Shown here: piece after piece, positions 27,375 through 34,975 of the stretch
Position numbering within the stretch: position 1 is the first letter of the stretch
Layout: each line of letters begins with the position of its first letter
NCBI GenBank assembly: GCA_964345075.1
Contig: CAYFPS010000013.1
Location: 14,221 to 78,220 of the forward strand
Direction: 5' to 3'
DNA: 64,000 bases
Source of the DNA: CAYFPS01 sp964345075
GTDB taxonomy: Bacteria > CAIWAD01
Made by a program: the position numbers and the translations under genes
Notes under the pieces: generated by a model
What the model saw: only the letters and a program-made list of their open reading frames with translations
What the model was told of the DNA's origin: nothing
Database searches by the model: none

Positions 27375-28445
27375 TCAGTTGGCGACGACGCGCAGGGGCT
27401 GGCCGTCTACAAGTCCGCGGTATCCACTCGTAATCAGGTGCTCGCCGGCCTTCAGGCCGCTTGTGATTTCCACTCGTGATCCATCACGATCGCCCAGTGT
27501 CACACGCCTGTGTACGGCCAGACCGTTCTCCTCAATGAACAGGAAGTGGTGATCGGGTGCAGACTGAACAATCGTTACCGGCACAACCACCGTGCTGGCG
27601 TTGTGTTCGCGCAACAGCTCCACCTGGCAGGCCATTCCGACCTTGAGGCGGGAATTTCCTGTGATACGAGCTTCCATTGGCAGTGTGCGAGAGCGTCCGT
27701 CCAGAACATTTCCGGCCCACGTGATCTTCCCAGAAGCATCGATGCCAGCCTCCGGAACGCGAATCTCAACGGCATCGCCCTTGCGGCCGTAGCCGACCTG
27801 GTTCTCGGGAAGCCCGAAGCGGACCTTCAACTCGCCATCCTGCACAAGCTGCATCACGGGCGTACCGGGTGATACAAGTTCGCCGGTATCCACAAATCGC
27901 TCGGCTATGGTTCCTGTAAACGGCGCTGTGATAAAGCAGTTTTCCAGATCGATGCGCGCGTTGGCCAGTCCGGCCTCTGCCATTTTGAGGCTATTTGACG
28001 CCTTGCGCCAGTCGTTCTCCGAAATGCCTTGCCCCTGCTTGTACAGCCTGTCGGCCATATCGAAATCAAGCCGCGCATTTTCCAGCTGGGCCTGGGCCGC
28101 GTCGAAACCGGCTTGGTAGCGCCTGCTGTCCAGAACCACCAGTGTATCACCCTTTTCTACGCTGGCACCTCGGTCAGCGCGAACGCGCAGCAGGCGTGCG
28201 CCAACTTCGCAGGCCAAAAGTGCGTCCGTTTGCGACTGAACCTCGCCAACCAGGCTGAGCCTGCTGACGAAAGCACCGGACTCGACGGGGGAAATGGCAA
28301 CATTGATCTGCTGCTCGTGCGTGGCGCTGTTCATGGTGTCGCTGTTCTGTGCTGCGTTGCTCTCCTCGTTGCAGCCGGTCAGGACTGAGAAGGCGAGCAA
28401 CATGGTGGTAGAGGCAAGGGCCCCGCGCCAGATTTTGTGATTCAT
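27375..28445 (-). CDS. RND efflux periplasmic adaptor (membrane-fusion lipoprotein, AcrA-like)
   Basis: 356 residues. Lipoprotein signal with lipobox LTGC (Cys ~25) tethers it to the inner membrane. Then the lipoyl half-motif (ALLACEVGARLLRVRADRGASVEKGDTLVVLD), an alpha-helical hairpin (~110-165), the second lipoyl half (ITAPFTGTIAERFVDTGELVSPG), and beta-barrel domains. It bridges the pump and the TolC-like channel. Nineteen bases separate it from the pump gene. Confidence 0.92.
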   Translation of the reverse strand: MNHKIWRGALASTTMLLAFSVLTGCNEESNAAQNSDTMNSATHEQQINVAISPVESGAFVSRLSLVGEVQSQTDALLACEVGARLLRVRADRGASVEKGDTLVVLDSRRYQAGFDAAQAQLENARLDFDMADRLYKQGQGISENDWRKASNSLKMAEAGLANARIDLENCFITAPFTGTIAERFVDTGELVSPGTPVMQLVQDGELKVRFGLPENQVGYGRKGDAVEIRVPEAGIDASGKITWAGNVLDGRSRTLPMEARITGNSRLKVGMACQVELLREHNASTVVVPVTIVQSAPDHHFLFIEENGLAVHRRVTLGDRDGSRVEITSGLKAGEHLITSGYRGLVDGQPLRVVAN

Positions 28446-28449
28446 CGTT

Positions 28450-29847
28450 CTATTTCCCTTCGTCGATGTAGTCGGTTTGGTCCATCATCCCCAGCGCGTG
28501 TGCCAGCTGAATGCGGGCGCTGAGCAGATTGTATTCCGCCTCTGCCCGATTGAGCTCTGCAGCCTTCATTGCATTCCGTGCATCACGCAGTTCCAGTTCA
28601 CTGCCGGCACCGGAAGCGCGGCGATTTTCAGCAATGGCGTAACCCTCGCTGGCGGCCTCCACATTGCGCTGCCAGGCTTCCATGTCCAGCGTGCGGCGAG
28701 CGAGCTCATTCATGGCTGTTTCTACATCCAGCTCGATGGCATCGTGCAACAGTTCCTGATCTGCGCGGGCCTTTCTCAGGTCCTGCTTGCCCATCTGAAT
28801 CTGCGCGCTGGTGCGAAAGCCGGTAAAGATCGGCAGGCTTAGCTGCAGCCCCGCGTTCCAGCTGTTGCGCCATTCATCATTCTGCGCGAAGAGATCCCAG
28901 CTTGTAACACGCTCCCAGTTGGCAAAAGCGGCCAGTGTGGGCAGCATCTGTGAGCGGTAGACGTTGACGGCGCGGCGATAACCTTCTACGGAATGCACGG
29001 CAACCTGTGTTTCGGGGCGGTTTTCGGCGGCAAAGTCGATCAACTCTTCACGATCGATGGCAGCCACGTCGGGCAGGTCCTGACACAGTGGCCCAAATTG
29101 CTCCTTCAGCACCGTGTTACACATGCTGAAATCGTGTGTGACAATTTCCGTGCCCGGACTCAGGTCAAGCATCAGGGCAAGAGCCCGTGTTGCCTCGTCC
29201 TTTAGATTCTCAGCCTCGCGAAGAGCCGGGATAGAGTTGAGGTGTTCAACTTCGCTGCGCAAAAGGTCAAAGCGGCTTAGTGCGCCAATCTCGCTCAGGA
29301 GTATGGCATCCTCGTAGCGGGCGCGCGTCTGTGATACAAGATCTTCGTTTAACTGACGAAGCTCCTCCAGAAGATTGAGCCTTGCATAGAGCAGAAGGAA
29401 ATCACGCAGGAGCGCTTCCCGCGTGGTGCGCAAACCGTGTTCGGCGACTTGGCTATATGATCGTGATACACCGATTGCATTCAGCACACTGCCGGAAAAT
29501 ACCAGCTGTGTCGCTTCCAGCTTGAGCGAATAGTTGTCTTCAGCAGCCGTCATCAGATTGCTGGGACCATCGTCGGTCTCGAAGCTGAAGGATTGAATAT
29601 TGCCCAGCCTGGTGCCGGTGGCGCTTGCGCTCAGCTGTGGAAAGGCGTCAGCGGCGGCATCCTGGACATTCAGCCTGGCCTTTTCCATATCCGCCAGAGC
29701 CTTCTGATACTCGCGATTGTGCGCAAGCAGCCACTCCACGGCTTCACCGGGTGGCTGGTCAAAGGGGGCTTGTTCCTGCGCTTCTGCCAGATTTACCAGC
29801 AGCAGGAGGCAGGCCGTGGCCAATCCTTTTGATAGAAATGAGTTCAC
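28450..29847 (-). CDS. TolC-family outer-membrane efflux protein
   Basis: 465 residues with a signal peptide; cleavage after AEA would leave QEQAPF as mature start. The two long heptad-rich halves typical of TolC/OEP proteins are visible (for example LLLYARLNLLEELRQLNEDLVSQTRARYEDA and the second-half RAEAEYNLLSARIQLAHALG). It forms the outer-membrane channel of the tripartite pump. Its start codon overlaps the stop of the tetR-type gene at 29847. Confidence 0.9.
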   Translation of the reverse strand: MNSFLSKGLATACLLLLVNLAEAQEQAPFDQPPGEAVEWLLAHNREYQKALADMEKARLNVQDAAADAFPQLSASATGTRLGNIQSFSFETDDGPSNLMTAAEDNYSLKLEATQLVFSGSVLNAIGVSRSYSQVAEHGLRTTREALLRDFLLLYARLNLLEELRQLNEDLVSQTRARYEDAILLSEIGALSRFDLLRSEVEHLNSIPALREAENLKDEATRALALMLDLSPGTEIVTHDFSMCNTVLKEQFGPLCQDLPDVAAIDREELIDFAAENRPETQVAVHSVEGYRRAVNVYRSQMLPTLAAFANWERVTSWDLFAQNDEWRNSWNAGLQLSLPIFTGFRTSAQIQMGKQDLRKARADQELLHDAIELDVETAMNELARRTLDMEAWQRNVEAASEGYAIAENRRASGAGSELELRDARNAMKAAELNRAEAEYNLLSARIQLAHALGMMDQTDYIDEGK

Positions 29848-30494
29848 TATGCGATTTCCCTTTCTTCGCGGCGGGTCCTGTCGCCACGCTCTTCAATTCC
29901 CTCAAGCAGAATTTTCATCGCTTCACGGATGTAGTCCTGCGTGTTCATCTCGATGAATTTCATCCTGCGGTTGTGCAGGTGGATATGAAAAAGACTGACG
30001 ACCAGAGTCAGGGCTGTTTGCACGCTCAGGTCCCTGCGAAAGCGGCCTGTTTTGATTCCAGCTTCAATCAGGCTGGAAATCAATTGGATCTTGCGATTTA
30101 CCGATGGTAGACAGCCCTGTTCGGCATCGTCACGGGGGCCATGCATGCAGGCTATCAGCAGCTCCTGTGTGATACCAAGCTCCGGGTCGCCCATCATCAG
30201 TCGGCCAATCAGGGGGCGCTGATCCAGCCAGCGTATGGAGTCCAGCACGAGCAGCTGCAGGGCCTCGGCAGGATTCTCCACACCGTCAATGGCCGTTTCA
30301 TTGGAGTCAGTCCAGAGTTCGCGCTCGCGCTCAACGGTCTTGAAGAAGAGGTCATCCTTACCGCTCACATGCAGGTAGATGCTGCCCTTGGCAATGCCCG
30401 CGTCACGGGCGATATCATCGACAGATGTGCGGCGAAAGCCATAGTGGGCAAAGCGATTGGCCGCCGCCTCGAGAAGTTGATCCAGTTTGTCCAT
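29847..30494 (-). CDS. TetR-family transcriptional repressor of the efflux operon
   Basis: 215 residues from ATG 30494 (GGAG four bases upstream); the longer frame to 30647 would run through the operators and is rejected. The N-terminal helix-turn-helix is typical: FRRTSVDDIARDAGIAKGSIYLHVSGKDDLF. The C-terminal ligand domain is divergent as usual. First gene of the tetR-tolC-MFP-RND operon, overlapping the next gene, so it very likely represses its own operon through the palindromes at 30607-30629 and/or 30513-30561. Confidence 0.9.
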   Translation of the reverse strand: MDKLDQLLEAAANRFAHYGFRRTSVDDIARDAGIAKGSIYLHVSGKDDLFFKTVERERELWTDSNETAIDGVENPAEALQLLVLDSIRWLDQRPLIGRLMMGDPELGITQELLIACMHGPRDDAEQGCLPSVNRKIQLISSLIEAGIKTGRFRRDLSVQTALTLVVSLFHIHLHNRRMKFIEMNTQDYIREAMKILLEGIEERGDRTRREEREIA

Positions 30495-30512
30495 ACTGCT
30501 CCATGCCAGAAC

Positions 30513-30561
30513 TGACCAAATGACCGAAAACACAAAACCAGTCAAACGGGTCATATGGTCA
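30513..30561. promoter_or_regulatory. Inverted repeat in front of the tetR gene
   Basis: TGACCAAATGACC (30513-30525) and GGTCATATGGTCA (30549-30561) are complementary at 12 of 13 bases. It lies 19-67 bases before the tetR start and may be a second operator or overlap the promoter. Confidence 0.5.
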
Positions 30562-30606
30562 TGCATTTTGAGGGGATTGTCAAGGGGGGTGGGGAGCTTT
30601 TCTTCC

Positions 30607-30629
30607 GACCAGTGGTCCGACCACTGGTC
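30607..30629. promoter_or_regulatory. Tandem TetR-type operators
   Basis: Two perfect odd palindromes, GACCAGTGGTC (30607-30617) and GACCACTGGTC (30619-30629), centre-to-centre 12 bases, about 120 bases before tetR. Such back-to-back palindromes are typical of TetR repressor sites. Confidence 0.7.
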
Positions 30630-30710
30630 GGACCAGCATCCCCCCAAAGCTGCAACTCTCTAAAAAGAGTTTACTCAGCCCTTGAAACCCATTCCCTGTT
30701 TTGCGGTATT

Positions 30711-30734
30711 AGTGTTGTACTGTGGTAAAACACT
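30711..30734. promoter_or_regulatory. Likely GntR/YtrA operator and promoter region
   Basis: AGTGTTGTA and TAAAACACT form an imperfect inverted repeat just before the GntR gene. A possible promoter, TTGAAA (30682-30687) and TATTAG (30707-30712) with a 19-base spacer, abuts it, so binding would block transcription. Confidence 0.5.
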
Positions 30735-30743
30735 GGAACGATA

Positions 30744-31127
30744 ATGGATCAGAACTGGAACGACAGGGAACCGCTCTTTCTGCAGATTCGCGAACGGATC
30801 GTGCAGCATGTGCTGAGCGGCGCGCTGAAGGCCGACGAGCAGCTGCCTTCGGTGCGAAAGGTCGCGGCCGATCTGGCGGTCAATCCGATCACCGTGATGA
30901 AGGCCTATCAGCTGCTGGTGGATGAGGGAATTCTGGAAAAGAAAAGGGGGCTGGGCATGTATGTGACCGAAGGTGCTTGGCGCCGCCTGCTGGAGGCTGA
31001 GCGGGGCCGTTTCCTGAAAGACGAATGGCCGCGCATGCTCAGGCGCATTCAGCAGCTGGGGCTTGAACCGGCCGAACTTCTTGCGGAATTGAACTCAAAC
31101 AGCTCGGGAGAAGCATCCCATGACTGA
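30744..31127 (+). CDS. GntR-family regulator, YtrA type
   Basis: 127 residues: a winged helix (PLFLQIRERIVQHVLSG, LPSVRKVAADLAVNPITVMKAY, GMYVTEGA) followed by only a short C-terminal helix region, the hallmark of the YtrA subgroup. These regulators repress the ABC transporter operon they belong to. The gene overlaps the ABC ATPase gene by eight bases. Start ATG 30744 directly follows the inverted repeat. Confidence 0.88.
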   Translation: MDQNWNDREPLFLQIRERIVQHVLSGALKADEQLPSVRKVAADLAVNPITVMKAYQLLVDEGILEKKRGLGMYVTEGAWRRLLEAERGRFLKDEWPRMLRRIQQLGLEPAELLAELNSNSSGEASHD

Positions 31128-31974
31128 ACTTCTAAATGCACGCAATCTGGGCAAATCCTATGGGGACAAGCGGGCGCTCGATGGCGTCAACCTGAAGCTG
31201 GAGCCCGGCCGCATTTACGGCTTGATCGGACCAAACGGCGCGGGCAAGAGCACGCTGCTCAAGTCGATTCTGGGGCTTTTGCGCTACGATGGTGAGCTGA
31301 GCGTGGCCGGTCTGGACCCCCATCAGGACAGGGCCCGCATGCTGGAGCAGGTGAGCTTCATTGCCGACGTTGCCAGCCTTCCCCGCTGGATTCGCGTCAG
31401 CCAGCTGGTGGAGTACATGGCAAGTGTACACCCCACCTTCAATCGCGAGGCCTTCATGCGCTTCTTTGAACGAACGGAGATCAGTCCCGGGCAAAAGGTG
31501 GCAACGCTTTCCAAGGGCATGACGACCCAGCTGCATCTTGCGCTTGTCATGGCCATTGACGCCCAGCTCCTGATTCTCGATGAGCCAACACTCGGGCTGG
31601 ATATCCTTTACCGCAAGCAGTTCTACTCGAGTCTGGTGAGCGAATTTTTCAGCGAAGAGCGCGCGATCATCGTGTCCACGCATCAGGTCGAAGAAATCGA
31701 GCATATCCTGACCGACCTGATTTTCATCAAGCGCGGCAAGCTGATCCTGCAGGAATCAATGAGCAAACTGCCCGAGCGCTTTGTGCAGCTGAGGACGAGC
31801 GCTGAGAACCTGGACGCGGCACGCGCCCGGTCGCCGATTTTCGAGCAGCAGCTCTTTGGCCAGCATATTCTGATCTACGATGGTTGTCAGCGGCAGGCGC
31901 TTGAGCCTCTGGGCGAACTGGGCACGCCAGGTGTTGCGGACCTCTTTGTAGCGATGATGGGAGGGGAGAAATGA
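31120..31974 (+). CDS. ABC transporter ATP-binding protein
   Basis: 284 residues. Walker A GPNGAGKSTLLKS, signature LSKGMTTQLHLAL (SKG variant as in YtrB/CcmA-like exporters), Walker B LLILDEPTLGLD, and switch His in IIVSTHQVEEIE. Paired with the membrane protein that follows (4-base overlap) and the YtrA-type regulator. Such modules export or sense envelope-active compounds; the substrate here is unknown. Confidence 0.92.
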   Translation: MTELLNARNLGKSYGDKRALDGVNLKLEPGRIYGLIGPNGAGKSTLLKSILGLLRYDGELSVAGLDPHQDRARMLEQVSFIADVASLPRWIRVSQLVEYMASVHPTFNREAFMRFFERTEISPGQKVATLSKGMTTQLHLALVMAIDAQLLILDEPTLGLDILYRKQFYSSLVSEFFSEERAIIVSTHQVEEIEHILTDLIFIKRGKLILQESMSKLPERFVQLRTSAENLDAARARSPIFEQQLFGQHILIYDGCQRQALEPLGELGTPGVADLFVAMMGGEK

Positions 31975-32996
31975 ACAGCCAGAGCACGATGCAGATCGGC
32001 GGCAACCCGGAATACAATGGTCGCTGCAAAGCATTCTTCATGCTCCTCAAGCGGGAGCTGTGGGAACACCCCTGGCTAGTTCGGATGCCAGCACTCCTTG
32101 CCGGCCTTGCCGTCGCCGGAGCCTTGCTAAGCCTCTTTGCGCCGTCCATGATCAACAATGAACTGATCGAGTCGAGCGTCGGGCAGAGCATCCTGCTTAA
32201 TCAGGAGCTGGGTCTTTCGGGAAACAGTTCGCTGCGCGTGGAGCTTGGGGAAATCACTCTGGGCAACAGTCTTCGCGTTCTGGAGCAGGTGCCCGAGGAG
32301 CCGCGCGGACAAATGCTGAACATGGTTCTGACGGCCGGAATGCGCTTGATGCTGATCGTACTGGCCTGGGTCTTTCCTGGCTACATCTGGAAAGCTCTCT
32401 CGGAGGAACGGAAAGACAAAAGCGCACTCTTCTGGAAATCGCTACCACTGTCAGCAGGCGAGCTGGTCGGCTCCAAGGTGATGGTTGCAACAATCGTCTA
32501 TCCGCTGATTATTCTGCTGAGCCTGCTGGCGGCAGCACTTGGAACGCTCCTTGTTTACAGTATTGCCGCCATCTTCAACGGCATCAACCCCATCACGCTT
32601 TTCTGGAGCGTCAGCGCACCATTCAGTCTGATGCTGCGATTTGCAGGCAAACTCTTTGTGGACATCCTCTACTTCTTCCCCTTCATCGGTTTTGCCCTGA
32701 TCGCTTCAACCCTTGCCATCGAGCGGAAGGGGCTTATAACCACGGCTCTGGCCGGGGGCGCAATCATGGTGGATGCCTTCTGGTTTGGCGGCGGACATGT
32801 CTGGAGCTGGATGCTGCGTCACGGCATGCCGCCCGGTCTCAGGCTCGGCGGAAGAGTTGATCAGGAGTTCAGTGATATGCTTGGCGCAGGGATGGTGGCA
32901 GAACACCTTTCCTTCGACCTGGTGAGTGGTGTCCTGCTCGGCCTGCTGTTGATCTTTACTGCCACCCGGCTCTACCTGCTGCGTGAAGAAAAGTAG
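31971..32996 (+). CDS. ABC transporter permease
   Basis: 341 residues with about six hydrophobic segments (PALLAGLAVAGALLSLF, LMLIVLAWVFPGYIW, VYPLIILLSLLAAALGTLLV, ILYFFPFIGFALIAS, ALAGGAIMVDAFWFG, LVSGVLLGLLLIF). No named family is certain from sequence; it is the ABC-2-like membrane partner of the preceding ATPase by position and topology. It ends in a terminator 22 bases downstream. Confidence 0.8.
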   Translation: MNSQSTMQIGGNPEYNGRCKAFFMLLKRELWEHPWLVRMPALLAGLAVAGALLSLFAPSMINNELIESSVGQSILLNQELGLSGNSSLRVELGEITLGNSLRVLEQVPEEPRGQMLNMVLTAGMRLMLIVLAWVFPGYIWKALSEERKDKSALFWKSLPLSAGELVGSKVMVATIVYPLIILLSLLAAALGTLLVYSIAAIFNGINPITLFWSVSAPFSLMLRFAGKLFVDILYFFPFIGFALIASTLAIERKGLITTALAGGAIMVDAFWFGGGHVWSWMLRHGMPPGLRLGGRVDQEFSDMLGAGMVAEHLSFDLVSGVLLGLLLIFTATRLYLLREEK

Positions 32997-33017
32997 GTCT
33001 TGCACATTGTAACACAG

Positions 33018-33043
33018 GAGGGGCCTTTATGGCCCCTCTTTTT
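33018..33043 (+). terminator. Terminator of the GntR/ABC operon, flanked by two copies of the repeated octamer
   Basis: GAGGGGCC-TTTAT-GGCCCCTC followed by TTTTT. TGTAACAC (33008-33015) precedes it and TGTATCAC (33043-33050) starts in its T-tract. Confidence 0.85.
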
Positions 33044-33057
33044 GTATCACGAAGGAT

Positions 33058-33744
33058 TTACTTTCCACCGGCCGCAAGGGCTGATGGGCTCTGACAGCCA
33101 TTGATCGCAGGAGCCTGCTGCACAAGTTCATCACGCTCAATGGCATCCACCATGAAGAGCGCAAAGTCGATTCGCCGAGTCAGGTTACTGGCGAGAATCG
33201 GATCACCCACATGCTGACTCCACACGGGAAGACCCTGACTTGCTCCTTCTTCAAGATCGCTGCCACGCACAACCGTCCATTTTGTATCACTGGCAAAGAT
33301 CCGTCGGCAGGCCTCAACCTGGTCATCAAGTTCTACCAGTCTGAAGAAGCGAGCCAGCGGGCCGAAGAGCGTGACGATGAGCCTGAGTTTCAGGCTGTAT
33401 ACATCCTTGCCATCCCGCGAGATATGCCAACCACAGGAAAAGATCAGGCGCGCATCCGGCCGGGCATAATCCATGACAGCCTGTGCCGTGCCCGATGAGT
33501 ACTGCTGAACGCCCCAGGGTGCCAGCACGGTCAGGACTGCATCACAGCCTTTCACCGCCTTTTGTATCACGTGGCGATCATTGGTTGCGCCTGTGTGGAT
33601 GGTGATTTTATCCCCAAAGCGAGACAGTTTGTTCGCGCTCTTTTCGCGACAGACGCCCGTTACCTGCCAGCCCCGATCAAGTGCCTGCTGCACCATGTAC
33701 TGCCCGAGTTTTCCGGAAGCTCCAACAATGCAAAGCCGTTTCAT
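33058..33744 (-). CDS. NAD(P)-binding atypical SDR (NmrA/YwnB-like) protein
   Basis: 228 residues from ATG 33744 (GGGAG upstream). The N-terminal nucleotide motif CIVGASGKLGQYMVQQAL is the GxxGxxG Rossmann signature of atypical short-chain dehydrogenases, followed by a strand with DAVLTVLAPWG. The classical YxxxK catalytic pair is not evident, which is usual in this subgroup. Could be a redox sensor or reductase; substrate not predictable. Confidence 0.8.
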   Translation of the reverse strand: MKRLCIVGASGKLGQYMVQQALDRGWQVTGVCREKSANKLSRFGDKITIHTGATNDRHVIQKAVKGCDAVLTVLAPWGVQQYSSGTAQAVMDYARPDARLIFSCGWHISRDGKDVYSLKLRLIVTLFGPLARFFRLVELDDQVEACRRIFASDTKWTVVRGSDLEEGASQGLPVWSQHVGDPILASNLTRRIDFALFMVDAIERDELVQQAPAINGCQSPSALAAGGK

Positions 33745-33888
33745 GCTCTCCCTTTCCGTGCACACGCAGTCTGCCTGCACCATGACTGATGAAGTCGACA
33801 TTCAGTGGATGCCGATTGAGTTGTGATACAAGATGTGGCTTCGGGGGAGCGTGAAGCCGCTGCGTCGGGTGTTTTTCCTTCCTGCCCG

Positions 33889-34725
33889 CTAATCTGCCTG
33901 TGGAGCCATGACAATGGTCTCGTAGGGCATTTCGACGTTGGCCTTGCGCAAGGCGAGGAAGAGCTTCTCGCGTAGCTCGTAGCGGACCGGCACATGGCTT
34001 CGCTCGTCGCTTAGCCAGACGCGAAACTGCATGGCCACGTTGTAATCATTAAGTGCCGTAACCACCACCGAAGGCGCGGGATCGGCCATCAGGCGTGTAT
34101 CACCGTTGTAGATGGCAAGCGCAACCTGCCTGGCTCGATCCAGATCCTCATTGACTCCAACCGTGAAATCAATGTCCAGACGGAGATGCGGGAAGTTGGT
34201 GTAGCTGGCCACCACCTTGTTGACGATTTCCGTGTTGGGAATCGCCAGCATGCGCCCGTCCAGCGTAACCACGCGGGTTGTTCGCAGCGTGATCGCCTCT
34301 ACATGGCCGTAATCACCGCCAATGTCGATCAGATCACCAATGGTGAAGGGCCTGTCCCACAAAATCAGAAAGCCCGAAATCATGTTGGAAAGCGCGTCGC
34401 GCGCAGCAAATCCAATGGTCAGACCAGCCACTCCCAGACCTGTCAGCAGGCCGGCAATATCCACTCCCAGCTGGCCCAGCACCGTAACCGTTCCGATTGT
34501 ACCGATCACAATCTTGGCCGTTGACTGTACCAGCGTGATCAATGTTGAATCAATTCCGGCCCTGCGCAGAACGGCATCAAGCCCTTTGCGTGCCATCGCC
34601 CAGACAAGCCAGAAAAGCAGCAGCATGAAAAGCGCCGAAAGCAGTCTGGGTGCCCAGCCCGCAAGGTTGTTGGCCAGAGTATGGAGGTCGATCTGGTCGA
34701 TCAGCTCTGTTATGAAGCTTTTCAT
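33889..34725 (-). CDS. MscS-family mechanosensitive ion channel
   Basis: 278 residues. Hydrophobic helices (LLSALFMLLLFWLVWAM, IVIGTIGTVTVLGQLGVDIAGLL) are followed by the pore-lining TM3 signature GLGVAGLTIGFAARDALSN and the beta-domain motif DRPFTIGDLIDIGG ... VVTLDGRMLAIPN. It protects the inner membrane from osmotic down-shock. Start ATG 34725; Shine-Dalgarno weak. Single gene, facing away from the GH57-like gene. Confidence 0.93.
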   Translation of the reverse strand: MKSFITELIDQIDLHTLANNLAGWAPRLLSALFMLLLFWLVWAMARKGLDAVLRRAGIDSTLITLVQSTAKIVIGTIGTVTVLGQLGVDIAGLLTGLGVAGLTIGFAARDALSNMISGFLILWDRPFTIGDLIDIGGDYGHVEAITLRTTRVVTLDGRMLAIPNTEIVNKVVASYTNFPHLRLDIDFTVGVNEDLDRARQVALAIYNGDTRLMADPAPSVVVTALNDYNVAMQFRVWLSDERSHVPVRYELREKLFLALRKANVEMPYETIVMAPQAD

Positions 34726-34975
34726 CTGAACTCTGGGTTGGTGAAGGCTGAGGGTGCTGTGGAAATGTGCCAAAGACAAAGCTTAGCAATTGCACTTTTG
34801 ACGCCCATCCCTCCTCAGACTGTTCAAAATCCGGCACCTTCGACAATCTTCTGCCCAAGGTGAGTAAGCTTGGAATTTGGAATCCTATTGATAGTCAATA
34901 CTCTTTAGCGCGCTCAATTCTGGCTTCATTTTTGCTCGCACGAGGGCGTTTAGACAATGATGTATGAGAGAAACC

